Positions 23,983 to 32,073 of a DNA stretch of 64,000 nt are shown here, in pieces. Position 1 is the first letter of the stretch, and each line of letters begins with the position of its first letter. Below the pieces are notes generated by a model that was not told where the DNA came from, searched no databases, and saw only the letters and a list, made by a program, of their open reading frames with translations. The stretch spans positions 682,001 through 746,000 of the forward strand of contig CAVPFX010000003.1 in assembly GCA_963703895.1 (NCBI GenBank), given 5' to 3'. This DNA comes from VRUE01 sp963703895 (GTDB lineage Bacteria > Actinomycetota > Thermoleophilia > Solirubrobacterales > 70-9). A program made the translations under genes and the position numbers.

Positions 23983-25397
23983 CAGGCCTTCGGCACGAGC
24001 TTCGCGCCCTCAGCCGAGTCCCGAACCTCCCAGCCCAGCTCGGCCAACCGATCCCGAATCTCATCGGCCCGTCCGAAGTCCTTGGCCGCCCGGGCGGCTC
24101 GCCGTTCCCCCAAAAGCTTCTCTGCCTCCTCGTCGGCCTCAGCTCCCTGATCCGGCTGGGCAAGGGAGCTGAGACCGACGAGCGCCAGCATCTCCCCCAG
24201 CGCCGCAGCCGCCTCGGCGCTGGGAATCTCGCCCCGATTGGCTTCGCCAACTAGCTCAAATGCCTCGGCCATGGCCCGGGGAGTATTGAAGTCATCCGCC
24301 AGCGCCTCTCTGAAGCTCTCGACCCGGGGGGCGCTTGCGTCGAGCGGGGCGTCGGGGGAGGGTCCCCGGGCCGGCTTCGCCGGGAGTTCCCGGGGACCCT
24401 CCCCCGACGCCCCGCCCACCGGATGCCCCCGAAAGAAGTTCCTCAGCCGCTCAACCTGCGCCACCGCTTCCTCCATCTGCTGCGGCCCAAACGCCAGCGG
24501 CTGCCGGTAGTGCCCGGAGATCAGGTAGGCCACCACCGCCTCCGTCCCGTACTGATCCAAGGCCTCGGAGAGCTGAAAGATGTTCCCCTCGGACTTCGAC
24601 ATCTTCTCCGCGTCGGTCTCGACCATCCCGTTGTGCATCCAGGCCCGCGCGAACGGCCGGCCGGCCGCCTCCGACTGGGCGATCTCGTTCTCGTGATGGG
24701 GGAAGACGAGGTCGGAGCCGCCACCGTGGATGGCGAAGGAAGCCCCCAGCTCGACCTCGGCCATTGCCGAGCACTCGATGTGCCAGCCAGGCCGGCCGGG
24801 CCCCCAGGGCGAGTCCCAGGAGGTGTCCTCATCGGGCTTGTGCGCCTTCCAGAGGGCAAAGTCGAGGGTGTCCTCCTTGAGCGAGGCGGAACCGGCCTCC
24901 TCCCCCTGGTCCATATCCTCGGTGCGACGGTTGGAGAGCTTGCCGTAGGCGTCGAAGCTGCGCACGCGGAAGTAGACGTCGCCACCGGACTCGTAGGCAT
25001 GACCGGCCGCGATCAGGTCGGAGATCAGCGCCACGATCCCATCGATCGTCGTGGTCGCCAGCGGCTCGGCATCGGGCCGTCCCAATCCCAGCCTGTCGGT
25101 GTCCTCGAAGTACGCCCGAGTCATCCGCGCGGCAAAGTCGCCCGACTCCTCGCCCGCGTCGCGAGCGGCGACGTAAATCTTGTCGTTGATGTCGGTGACG
25201 TTGACGACGAGCTTCGCCGCGTATCCCTCTGACTTGAGGAAGCGGGCAAAGAGCGAGAAGACGACGAAGGGGCGAGCGTTGCCGATGTGAATCCTGCTGT
25301 AGACGGTCGGCCCGCAGGCGTAGATGCCGACCTCACCGGTCGTCTCGAGGGAAACGATCTCCCCCGTCAGCGTGTCCTTGATCCGCACCTGCCGCAT
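23982..25397 (-). CDS. cysS: Cysteinyl-tRNA synthetase with in-frame palindrome insert
   Basis: 471 residues. Class I synthetase charging tRNA-Cys. Zinc Cys and HIGH region YACGPTVYSRIHIGNARPFV (about 27-46), GPGRPGWHIECSAMAEVELG, and KMSKS in AEKMSKSEGNIFQLSE (near 265). Between GHPV (about 325) and RVESFREALADDFNTPRAMA the protein carries about 25-30 extra residues rich in Gly, Pro and Ala, encoded by the palindrome at 24344-24415; this is a loop before the C-terminal helical domain where the insertion may be tolerated. First gene of cysS-rlmB, with sigH further downstream. Confidence 0.95.
   Translation of the reverse strand: MRQVRIKDTLTGEIVSLETTGEVGIYACGPTVYSRIHIGNARPFVVFSLFARFLKSEGYAAKLVVNVTDINDKIYVAARDAGEESGDFAARMTRAYFEDTDRLGLGRPDAEPLATTTIDGIVALISDLIAAGHAYESGGDVYFRVRSFDAYGKLSNRRTEDMDQGEEAGSASLKEDTLDFALWKAHKPDEDTSWDSPWGPGRPGWHIECSAMAEVELGASFAIHGGGSDLVFPHHENEIAQSEAAGRPFARAWMHNGMVETDAEKMSKSEGNIFQLSEALDQYGTEAVVAYLISGHYRQPLAFGPQQMEEAVAQVERLRNFFRGHPVGGASGEGPRELPAKPARGPSPDAPLDASAPRVESFREALADDFNTPRAMAEAFELVGEANRGEIPSAEAAAALGEMLALVGLSSLAQPDQGAEADEEAEKLLGERRAARAAKDFGRADEIRDRLAELGWEVRDSAEGAKLVPKA
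24344..24415. repeat. Long palindrome inserted in frame within cysS
   Basis: Arms 24344-24370 and 24389-24415 are a perfect 27-bp inverted repeat; the interior again pairs (CCGGC-TTC-GCCGG, 24371-24383). The unit is 72 bases, exactly 24 codons, with no stop in the cysS frame. Outer arm GCGGGGCGTCGGGGGAGGGT resembles the GGGG-rich arms of the intergenic palindromes. Confidence 0.9.
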
Positions 25398-25414
25398 CGG
25401 TGTCGGATGCTAGT

Positions 25415-25441
25415 GGGGAGTCGGGTACCGACCCCCTCCCC
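25415..25441 (-). terminator. Hairpin between coiled-coil gene and cysS
   Basis: GGGGAG-TCGG-GTA-CCGA-(CCCC bulge)-CTCCCC directly after the stop of the minus-strand gene at 25445 and 18 bases before the cysS start. No U-tract. The cysS -10 candidate TAGCAT (25407-25412, minus) is next to it. Confidence 0.4.
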
Positions 25442-25444
25442 CGC

Positions 25445-26314
25445 TTAAAAGGTGCGGTAGCCCGACCCGGGAACAGTGGTCTCGCGACGCTCCCAAGACG
25501 GTGCCGTCTTGTCGGCCGCCGCCAGAACCTCACGCCGCGCCCGCGAAGCGCTTGCCTTGATCTCGTCCTCGGCGGCGCGCCTGACGCGGTCCTCGCGCTG
25601 CTCTGCCTGGGCGCGAATGCGGTCGGACTCGGCTTTCAAGGCCTGCTCGGCGCGCGCCCGCGCCATCTCGGCGGCCTCGCCTTCGACCTTCTCGACCAGG
25701 GTGCGCACCCGCTCGTCGGCCTCGCGGCGCACCTCCTCGGTGCCCTGCATGACCCGCTCCTCGATCTCGGCCTCGAGTCGAACGGCAAGCTCGTGTGCCT
25801 CCGCCGCGGCCGCTTCGGCTTCGGCGGCACGCTGCTCGGCGGCGGCAACGCGCTGGTCCGCCTCGAGCTTGGCGCGGTCGAGCGCCTCTCGGTGCAGCTT
25901 GGTGTCGCGCGCTTCCACCTGCTTGACGGCGCCGGCGACCTCGTGCTTGGACTCGGCCCGGGCCTTGCTCAGCTCAGCAGCGATCGCCTCGCGATCGGCC
26001 TGCGCCTTCTGCTGGATCTGCTCGAAGCTCTGCTCGGCCCGGTCGCGGGCGGCCTCAGCCTGGGTCGCTCGCGCCTCGGCCTCCTGGCGCTTGCCGCGTT
26101 CGACCTTGATCCGCGCCCGGCCTTCCTCGCCGAGCTTGCGCAGGGTCGCCATCGCCTTTGCCTTCAGCTCGCCACGCAGCTCCTCGCTGCGCGCCTCGGC
26201 CTTCGCGACCCGCTCCTCGCTGACCCGCACCCACTCGAGTGCCTGCTTGGCGGTCTCGTGCAGCTCCTCGTTCGCCGCCCCAACCGCTTTCAGCTGCGTC
26301 GCCGCTTCGCCCAT
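25445..26314 (-). CDS. Coiled-coil hypothetical protein
   Basis: 289 residues from ATG 26314, chosen because TAGGTT lies eight bases upstream; in-frame starts up to 26368 add no sense. Almost the whole chain is a charged, Ala/Glu/Arg-rich continuous coiled coil (GEAATQLKAVGAANEELHET, AEARATQAEAARDRAEQSFE, AEQRAAEAEAAAAEAHELAV), ending in a short Trp-containing tail. No membrane segment. Such proteins are cytoskeletal or scaffold-like, but no family can be named; low-complexity composition makes similarity searches unreliable. Confidence 0.75.
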   Translation of the reverse strand: MGEAATQLKAVGAANEELHETAKQALEWVRVSEERVAKAEARSEELRGELKAKAMATLRKLGEEGRARIKVERGKRQEAEARATQAEAARDRAEQSFEQIQQKAQADREAIAAELSKARAESKHEVAGAVKQVEARDTKLHREALDRAKLEADQRVAAAEQRAAEAEAAAAEAHELAVRLEAEIEERVMQGTEEVRREADERVRTLVEKVEGEAAEMARARAEQALKAESDRIRAQAEQREDRVRRAAEDEIKASASRARREVLAAADKTAPSWERRETTVPGSGYRTF

Positions 26315-26322
26315 TGAGCGCC

Positions 26323-26328
26323 AACCTA
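26323..26328 (-). promoter_or_regulatory. -10 element TAGGTT of a leaderless gene
   Basis: On the minus strand TAGGTT ends eight bases before the ATG at 26314. Confidence 0.45.
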
Positions 26329-26402
26329 CTATCGCCATCGGCCGTCTCGCTACCCCCACCCCACGCATAAACGCGCATTTAGCGAACTAGCACGAGCACC
26401 TG

Positions 26403-26516
26403 GGGTCAATCCCGATAGGGGTGGAGCGTCTTGCACTTTTTCGTCGTGAGCTTGCGGCGCCAGCCCAACGACTCCCCACCGAAAAAGTTAAGCGGAACCC
26501 CTATCGGGATTGACCC
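26403..26516. repeat. Long inverted repeat, AACTTTTTC family, copy 2
   Basis: Arms 26403-26422 and 26497-26516 are a perfect 20-bp inverted repeat (GGGTCAATCCCGATAGGGGT). The interior has the nested pair ACTTTTTCG (26435-26443) / CGAAAAAGT (26480-26488) and, inverted relative to copy 1, a GCTGGCGCCGCAAG-type block. The right arm covers the last five codons and the TAG stop of the acyl-CoA ligase gene (26501), so the element is part of the coding end. Confidence 0.9.
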
Positions 26517-28153
26517 TGGGCCTCGCGCTCGTGCAGCTCCCGCTTGAGGATCTTGCCGGTGGCGTTGCGCGGCAGCTCCTCGAGGAACTCGAATTCGCGC
26601 GGTGCCTTGTAGGCGGCCAGATTGGCCTTGACGTGAGCTTTGAGGTCTTCGGCGGAGACCTCTTCCTCGCCTGTGGTCACGACAAAAGCCTTGAGCCGCT
26701 GGCCGAACTCGGCGTCCTCGACCCCGATCACCGCCACCTCGACCACGCCGTCGTGGTCGGCGAGCAGGTCCTCGACCTCACGGGGGAAGACGTTCTCGCC
26801 GCCGGAGACGATCATCTCGTCGTCGCGGCCGTCGATGAAGAGGCGACCGTCGGCGTCGAAGTGGCCGACGTCGCCGCTGCACAGCAGGCCGTCGATCGCC
26901 TCCTTGCCGCCACCGCCGGTGTAGCCCTCGAAGGACATCTCGTTGCCGACGAAGATCCGCCCAACCTCACCGCCGGGGACCTCTTGTCCGGCCTCGTCGT
27001 AGAGGCGCACCACAGTGCCCCGCGGCGGCCGCCCGGCGGTACCGGGCGCGGCGCGCAGGTCCTCCGGCGTGGCGACGGTTGCGTAGGCGACCTCGGTCGA
27101 GCCGTAGAGGTTGTAGACGGTGTCGCCGAAGCGATCCATCCACTCGGTCGCCAGCTCGCCCGGCAGGGCCGAGCCAGAGGCCGAGGTGATCCGCAGCGAG
27201 GAGAGGTCGTAGGAGGCGAGAGTCTGCTCGGGCAGGCGCAGGATGCGCTGCAGCATCACCGGCACGACCCCCAACACGTCAGCGCGGTGCTCCTGCACCG
27301 CCCGCAGCGTCTCCTCCTCGTCGAAGCGCCGCCGCAGGATCATCGTCGAGGCCGTCGGCAGGCTCATCACGAAGTGGAAGAACCCCCAGGAGTGAAAGAG
27401 CGGCGCCGCGACCATCATCGTGTCGCGGGCGCGGAAGGGGATCTTGTCGATCAGAGCCGCCATCGCCAGCAGGCCGTCGGGGCTGGAGCGCTGGGCGCCC
27501 TTGGGCGTCCCCGTGGTGCCCGAGGTGAGGATCACGAAGCGCGGCTTGTCGGGCGGCGGCTTGTGGTCTGAGTCCTCGTTGGCGGCGATCAGCGCGTCCA
27601 GCGTCGGCCCCTCCACCTCACCGTCGCTCCAGGCAACGATGCGGGCGATCCCCTCGTCGACGCCATCGAGCAGGCCGGCGAACTCCTCGTCGTAGACGAG
27701 CGCCTTCGGTTCCTCGCGCTTGGTCACCTCGACCAGCTGGGGACCGGCGAACATGGTGTTCAGGTAGAGCGCGCTGGCGCCGAGCTTGGCCGCCGCTAGC
27801 GTCGCCTCGATGAAGCCGCGGTGGTTGCGGCACATGATCCCGACCCCGTCGCCGGGACCGATTCCCATTCCAGCGAAGGCGTGGGCGAGGGCGTTGGTGC
27901 GGCGGTGGACCCGCTCGAAGCTGAGCGAGCCGCGTTCGTCGATCAGCATCGTCTCGTGCGGGTATTTGTGCGCGGCCGTGGCCACCCCGGTCGCCGGCGA
28001 GGCGCCCCAGCGCAGGAAGGTCGTGGCGACCTTGGCCGCCTTGTCGGGACGAACCAGGCCGACGATCCCGGCCTCGTGCAGCACCTTCGCCTCAAAAGCC
28101 GTGTCGGAGACCGACTGGCGGGCACTCGACGCTATGGACTTCAGCATTCCCAT
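26501..28153 (-). CDS. AMP-forming acyl-CoA synthetase (fatty acid-CoA ligase)
   Basis: 550 residues from the ATG at 28153 (MGMLKSIASSARQSVSDTAF). ATP-dependent activation of a carboxylic acid to its CoA thioester. Motifs: LTSGTTGTPKGAQRSSPDGL (P-loop, about 190-210), YGSTEVAYATVATP, YTGGGGKEAIDGLLCSGDVG, and C-terminal GRDDEMIVSGGENVFPREVE with the PRNATGKILKREL end holding the catalytic Lys. Likely feeds the beta-oxidation enzymes or lipid synthesis; chain length unknown. The final codons are supplied by a palindromic repeat arm. Confidence 0.93.
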   Translation of the reverse strand: MGMLKSIASSARQSVSDTAFEAKVLHEAGIVGLVRPDKAAKVATTFLRWGASPATGVATAAHKYPHETMLIDERGSLSFERVHRRTNALAHAFAGMGIGPGDGVGIMCRNHRGFIEATLAAAKLGASALYLNTMFAGPQLVEVTKREEPKALVYDEEFAGLLDGVDEGIARIVAWSDGEVEGPTLDALIAANEDSDHKPPPDKPRFVILTSGTTGTPKGAQRSSPDGLLAMAALIDKIPFRARDTMMVAAPLFHSWGFFHFVMSLPTASTMILRRRFDEEETLRAVQEHRADVLGVVPVMLQRILRLPEQTLASYDLSSLRITSASGSALPGELATEWMDRFGDTVYNLYGSTEVAYATVATPEDLRAAPGTAGRPPRGTVVRLYDEAGQEVPGGEVGRIFVGNEMSFEGYTGGGGKEAIDGLLCSGDVGHFDADGRLFIDGRDDEMIVSGGENVFPREVEDLLADHDGVVEVAVIGVEDAEFGQRLKAFVVTTGEEEVSAEDLKAHVKANLAAYKAPREFEFLEELPRNATGKILKRELHEREAQGQSR

Positions 28154-28166
28154 GCGGCGGCGAAGG

Positions 28167-28622
28167 TTATTCGCTATCGACCGAGGCCACGGCGATGCAG
28201 GCGATCCCCTCGCCGCGGCCGATCCAGCCCATGCCCTCGTTGCTGGTCGCCTTGACGCTGACACGGGCCGAGGTCGCCTCGCCAAGCACCCGCTCCATCT
28301 CGGGGCGCAGCGGCCCGATCCGCGGCTCCTCGCAAATCAGCGTCGCGTCGACGTTGACGATCCGGCCCGCGATCGTGCCCACCGCGGTGCGCAGCAAGTC
28401 GATCGAGTCGGCGTCGCGCCAGGTCTCGTCGTCGTCGGGGAAGAGGGTGCCGATGTCGCCCTTGCCGGCAGCACCGAGCAGGGCATCGATCACGGCGTGG
28501 GTGAGCACGTCGGCGTCGGAGTGACCGTCGAGGCCGCGCGGGTGGTCGACCTCGACCCCACCGAGGACGAGGCGGCGCCCCGCGGCGAAGCGGTGGCTGT
28601 CGTAGCCGATGCCGACGCTCAT
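28167..28622 (-). CDS. ispF: 2-C-methyl-D-erythritol 2,4-cyclodiphosphate synthase
   Basis: 151 residues, the usual length. Fifth step of the MEP isoprenoid pathway. Zinc ligands in GIGYDSHRF (Asp/His near residues 8-10) and the His in DGHSDADVLTHAVIDALLGA; DIGTLFPD and the C-terminal SNEGMGWIGRGEGIACIAVA are family hallmarks. The ATG directly follows the TAG of the PHP phosphatase gene. ispD is in the same window at 30738-31445 but not adjacent, as the two are separated by a plus-strand pair and the PHP gene. Confidence 0.95.
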   Translation of the reverse strand: MSVGIGYDSHRFAAGRRLVLGGVEVDHPRGLDGHSDADVLTHAVIDALLGAAGKGDIGTLFPDDDETWRDADSIDLLRTAVGTIAGRIVNVDATLICEEPRIGPLRPEMERVLGEATSARVSVKATSNEGMGWIGRGEGIACIAVASVDSE

Positions 28623-29468
28623 CTAGGAATCTTCGCGCACCGGGTCGGGCAGCGGCTCGAGCCGGCGCTGGCGACGCTCGAAGACGCAGATCTCTTCCAC
28701 GCCGAGATCGGCGAGGAACTCACTCGCCTGGTCGTAGCCGAAGCCAACCTGCTCGGGCAGGTGCGCATCGGACGAGAGGGCAAAGTGAGCGCCCGCCTCG
28801 ATGCACATCTCGGCAAAGCCAACGGCGGGGTAGATCTCGCCGACCGGCTTACGCAGGCCCGCGGTGGAGACCTCGACCGCGATGCCGCTCTCGGCGATCG
28901 CTTCGACCGCCGGCTCGTAGAAGAAGCGCGGGTCGCGCTCGGGCAGCGGTCGGGCTCCACCCCAGACCTTGACCAGATCTGGGTGGGCAAGGATGTCGAA
29001 GAGGCCCGAGCGGGCGCACTCGGCAAGCGAGGCGAAGTAGCGACGCCAGACCTCGTCCGGGTCGCCCTTGCTCTCCCAGACGTCCCAGCCCGCGTGGTCG
29101 ACGGCGGCGTCGCCGATGAAGTGGACCGAGCCGACGACGTAGTCGAAATCGCGCGCCTCGAGCAGGGCGGCCGTGCGGTCCTCGGCAGCCGGGATGTAGT
29201 CGCACTCGAGCCCGAGCCGCAGCGGCGTGCCGCGGACGAACTCGCAGTAGGCGTCGAGGTCGTCGCGGGCCTGTTCCTCCCAGAAGGGATGGCGCCAAAG
29301 GTCGAGCGCCTGGGTGAAGCGGTAGACGTGCTCGGAGACGCCGAGCTCGGCGATCCCGGCCGCCTCGGCGGCAGCGAGGTAGCGAGCAACGTTCTGGTCG
29401 GTGAAGAACCGCTCCCCTGGCGTATCGGGCTCGTCGGGGCGGAGGTGAAGGTGGTAGTCGGTGAGCAC
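28623..29468 (-). CDS. PHP-domain phosphatase (histidinol-phosphatase-like)
   Basis: 281 residues from the GTG at 29468, directly opening with the metal motif DYHLHLRPDEP. Further ligands: GVSEHVYRF, GLECDYIP, VVGSVHFIGD, ILAHPDLVKVWGG and SSDAHLPEQVGFGYDQASEF, the complete three-metal set of the PHP family. The HisJ type hydrolyses L-histidinol phosphate, and WDVWESKGDPDEVWRRYFAS agrees with that branch, but no other his genes are nearby, so the substrate is not sure. Ends one base before ispF. Confidence 0.88.
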   Translation of the reverse strand: MLTDYHLHLRPDEPDTPGERFFTDQNVARYLAAAEAAGIAELGVSEHVYRFTQALDLWRHPFWEEQARDDLDAYCEFVRGTPLRLGLECDYIPAAEDRTAALLEARDFDYVVGSVHFIGDAAVDHAGWDVWESKGDPDEVWRRYFASLAECARSGLFDILAHPDLVKVWGGARPLPERDPRFFYEPAVEAIAESGIAVEVSTAGLRKPVGEIYPAVGFAEMCIEAGAHFALSSDAHLPEQVGFGYDQASEFLADLGVEEICVFERRQRRLEPLPDPVREDS

Positions 29469-29544
29469 TCGGGCGTTCCTTTGACTGGCAATTTCGAGAT
29501 CGGGCACAGCGCGGGCTGTGAGACTAGGCGACCCAGGTCGCGGA

Positions 29545-29550
29545 TACGCT
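29545..29550 (+). promoter_or_regulatory. -10 element TACGCT of a leaderless gene
   Basis: TACGCT ends six bases before the ATG at 29557. Confidence 0.5.
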
Positions 29551-29556
29551 GGAGCC

Positions 29557-30558
29557 ATGGTCCACCTGCGGATCGTCGTGCCGGAAGAGCGCTGCGGCAA
29601 GGTCCTCGACCTACTCGAAGCGGCGCCGTCGACGACCAACCTGGTCTTCCTCTCCGGCGCCGCACGGCAGCCGAAGGGGGACGTCGTGCTCTGCGACATC
29701 GCCCGCGAGGAAGCCAGCGTGCTGATCGACGACCTCAAGGAGCTGGGCATCGCCCGCGACGGATCGATCGCGCTCGAGCAGATCGACTCGCAGCTCTCCG
29801 AGGCCGCCGACGAGGCCGAGCGGGCGGCGCGGGGCATGCCTTCGGACGCGGTCGTCTGGGAGGAGGTCGAGTCACGCACCTCGGAGACGACTGAGCTGGG
29901 CGGCAACTTCCTCATCTTCATGATGCTGGCCTGCCTGATCGCCTCGGTCGGCATCTTCACGGGCTCGCCGATCCTGATCATCGGCGCGATGGTGGTCGGG
30001 CCCGAGTTCGGGCCGCTGGCGGGCCTCTGCGTGGCGGCCGTGGAGCGGCGGCCCGAGGTCGGAGTGCGCTCGTTTACCGCCCTTGCCGTCGGCTTCCCGG
30101 TCGGCATCGCCGCGGCCTTCCTCTTCACCCTGTTCTCCGTCGCCGTCGGCCTCGTCGACTCGACCTTCCACAGCACCGACAACCAGCTCACCCAATTCAT
30201 CACCAAGCCGGACGACTTCTCCTTCATCGTCGCCGTCTTCGCCGGCGCGGCCGGGATGCTCTCGCTCACCTCGGCAAAGTCGGGAGCCCTGGTCGGGGTG
30301 CTGATCTCGGTGACGACGATTCCGGCAGCGGCCAACATCGGCGTCGCCGCGGCCCTGGGCAATTGGGGTGACTGGCGCGGCGCGATGCTCCAACTCAGCA
30401 TCAACCTGGTCGCGATCGTGCTTGCCGGCGTCACCACCCTCTTCGTCCAGAGACGGCTCTTCGAACGCCGTCGCCAGCGCCATCGCGGCGATGGCGCTCG
30501 GGCGATAGCCGGCCTCTCGACCGAGACACGGAGCCGGCGGGGAGGCCGCCGTGCCTAG
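29557..30558 (+). CDS. DUF389 membrane protein
   Basis: 333 residues. N-terminal cytosolic ferredoxin-like domain of about 100 residues (VHLRIVVPEERCGKVLDLLE), then six or so membrane helices with the family hallmark IFTGSPILIIGAMVVGPEFG at about 138-157 and FAGAAGMLSLTSAKSGALVG. Function of DUF389 proteins is unknown. The ATG at 29557 is preferred over an in-frame ATG at 29518 because of the promoter box and because the domain begins there. Its last codons overlap the next small gene. Confidence 0.88.
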   Translation: MVHLRIVVPEERCGKVLDLLEAAPSTTNLVFLSGAARQPKGDVVLCDIAREEASVLIDDLKELGIARDGSIALEQIDSQLSEAADEAERAARGMPSDAVVWEEVESRTSETTELGGNFLIFMMLACLIASVGIFTGSPILIIGAMVVGPEFGPLAGLCVAAVERRPEVGVRSFTALAVGFPVGIAAAFLFTLFSVAVGLVDSTFHSTDNQLTQFITKPDDFSFIVAVFAGAAGMLSLTSAKSGALVGVLISVTTIPAAANIGVAAALGNWGDWRGAMLQLSINLVAIVLAGVTTLFVQRRLFERRRQRHRGDGARAIAGLSTETRSRRGGRRA

Positions 30559-30715
30559 CAGCCGATCGCCGGTCGCTCAGCTCGCCCTGCTCTGCGGCGC
30601 CTTCGCCGTCGGCACGCTCGTCGCCGCCGCGCTCGGCGCGGCCAGCTTCGGCATCGCGCTGGGTGTCGGACAGCTCTGCTTCGCTGTCGCGCTGGTCTGG
30701 GTCCTGCTGCGGTGA
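30551..30715 (+). CDS. Small two-helix membrane protein
   Basis: 54 residues from a GTG at 30551 that overlaps the stop of the DUF389 gene. Translation begins MPSSRSPVAQLALLCGAF and continues as two hydrophobic stretches (AVGTLVAAALGAASFG, VGQLCFAVALVWVLLR). The overlap, the frame kept free of stops and the clean double-helix pattern support a real gene coupled to DUF389. No family recognised. Below the size many gene callers report. Confidence 0.6.
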   Translation: MPSSRSPVAQLALLCGAFAVGTLVAAALGAASFGIALGVGQLCFAVALVWVLLR

Positions 30716-30737
30716 GGGGTGGGCGCGGCTTCCAGCG

Positions 30738-31445
30738 CTAGCTGGGGCCAGCCGCAGAGCGCTCGTCGAGCAGCAACTCGGCAAGCTTTAGATCGAGCGT
30801 CGTCGTCACCTTGAGGTTCTCAGCGGGGGACGGGTGGATCAGGACCCGACCCCCAACCGCCTCGACCATCATCGCCTCATCGGTCGCCTCGGCCAGCCGC
30901 TCCGGCCCAGCCGCCAGTGCTCCGCGTAGCGCCTCGACCCGGAACACCTGCGGCGTCTGCGCCGCCCATAGCGCCTCGCGATCGAGCGTCGATTCGATTG
31001 CGAAACGTCGATTTCCCACCTCAGGCGTGGAAAATCGACGTTTCGTCTCCGAGGACAGGCGCTTGATCGTGTCGGTGACCGGGGTGGCGGCGATCGCACC
31101 GGCGGCGTCGGGGTCAGCGACCAGGGTCGCGACCACGTCCTCGATCAGCGCGGGTGTTACCAACGGCCGGGCTGCGTCGTGGATCGCGACGAGGTCGGTG
31201 CCGACCGCCTCCAGAGCGTTTGAAACCGATTCGGCCCTCGTTGCACCACCGTCGACCACACCGAGGTCGTGGCCGCCGAGGTCGTGGACGTGCCCCGGCG
31301 GGCAAGCGACGACGATCGAGCGCACCGAGGGGGCCGCGCGACAGGCCGCGATCGACCACTCGACCATCGGCCGTCCCGCGACAGGCACGAAGGCCTTCGG
31401 GCCGCCGGCTCCGAGCCTCTGCCCGGAGCCGGCGGCCGCGATCAC
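30738..31445 (-). CDS. ispD: 2-C-methyl-D-erythritol 4-phosphate cytidylyltransferase with palindromic insert
   Basis: 235 residues from GTG 31445. Third step of the MEP pathway, CTP plus MEP to CDP-ME. Motifs: AAAGSGQRLGAGGPKAF, HDAARPLVTPALIEDV, TPVTDTIKR, REALWAAQTPQVFR, TDEAMMVEAVGG, and NLKVTTTLDLKLAE. Between DTIKRLS and STLDREALWAAQ the protein has about 15 extra residues (ETKRRFSTPEVGNRRFA), encoded by the palindrome at 31001-31045. The start is short by a few residues; in-frame codons upstream lie over carD and offer no good start. Confidence 0.93.
   Translation of the reverse strand: MIAAAGSGQRLGAGGPKAFVPVAGRPMVEWSIAACRAAPSVRSIVVACPPGHVHDLGGHDLGVVDGGATRAESVSNALEAVGTDLVAIHDAARPLVTPALIEDVVATLVADPDAAGAIAATPVTDTIKRLSSETKRRFSTPEVGNRRFAIESTLDREALWAAQTPQVFRVEALRGALAAGPERLAEATDEAMMVEAVGGRVLIHPSPAENLKVTTTLDLKLAELLLDERSAAGPS
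31001..31045. repeat. Palindrome inserted in frame within ispD
   Basis: CGAAACGTCGATTTCCCAC (31001-31019) and GTGGAAAATCGACGTTTCG (31027-31045) pair with a single mismatch around a short loop. 45 bases, exactly 15 codons, open in the ispD frame. It is less GC-rich than the gene around it. Confidence 0.88.
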
Positions 31446-31467
31446 GGCCGTGACAGGCGCTGCGGAG

Positions 31468-32073
31468 CTACGCCGTGGCGGCGAAGCGCTCCTCCAGCAA
31501 TCCGTCGAGGTATTCCTCCGCGCCCTCCTCGTCTTTGTCGAGCGCGTACATGAACTCGGAGGCGAGGATCTTCTTCGCCCGCGTGTACATCTGCTTCTCA
31601 CCGGTTGAGAGGCCCTTTTCCATCTCGCGGATGGCAAGGTTGCGAACGACCTCGGCCAGCTCGAAAACGTCCCCGGTCTTGATCTTCTCGCGGTTGTACT
31701 TGAAGCGCCGGTTCCAGTTTTTCGGCATGTCCGAGACGTCGTCGGTGAGCACGTCGGTGACCTTCTTGATTTCTTCCTCGTCGATAACGCGGCGCAGCCC
31801 AGCGACGCCCGCGTTCTCGCAGGGAACCATCACCGTGAGTTCGTTGTGGAGGATCTTGATCGTGAGGTAGTCACGCTCCTCCCCCATCAGCTCCCGGGAC
31901 TCCTTCTTCAGCACGAGACCAGCACCGTGGTGGGGGTAGACGACCTTGTCACCCTCTTCGAAATCACAGACGTAAGGGATCTCAACGTCTGCTTCGAAGC
32001 CCGCCTCCATGGCCTCCTCTGCTAGCTCAGAAATCGGGTGCTCCTTTCGTTTGTCGACGGCGACAGTCGCCAT
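31468..32073 (-). CDS. carD: CarD-family RNA polymerase-binding transcription regulator
   Basis: 201 residues. Binds the RNA polymerase beta subunit and stabilises open promoter complexes, mainly at rRNA and housekeeping genes. After an acidic N-terminal extension of about 37 residues not seen in the shortest members comes the RNAP-interacting Tudor-like domain (FEEGDKVVYPHHGAGLVLKK; DYLTIKILHNELTVMVPCEN), then the helical DNA-binding domain (MPKNWNRRFKYNREKIKTGD; LAIREMEKGLSTGEKQMYTR), including the Trp that contacts DNA. Starts one base after the disA stop; ispD lies 22 bases downstream. Confidence 0.95.
   Translation of the reverse strand: MATVAVDKRKEHPISELAEEAMEAGFEADVEIPYVCDFEEGDKVVYPHHGAGLVLKKESRELMGEERDYLTIKILHNELTVMVPCENAGVAGLRRVIDEEEIKKVTDVLTDDVSDMPKNWNRRFKYNREKIKTGDVFELAEVVRNLAIREMEKGLSTGEKQMYTRAKKILASEFMYALDKDEEGAEEYLDGLLEERFAATA

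Noticed and set aside
29469..30437. N-terminal extension of the PHP phosphatase
   Set aside because: It lies antisense over the DUF389 gene and has shadow-type composition; the PHP motif begins at 29468.
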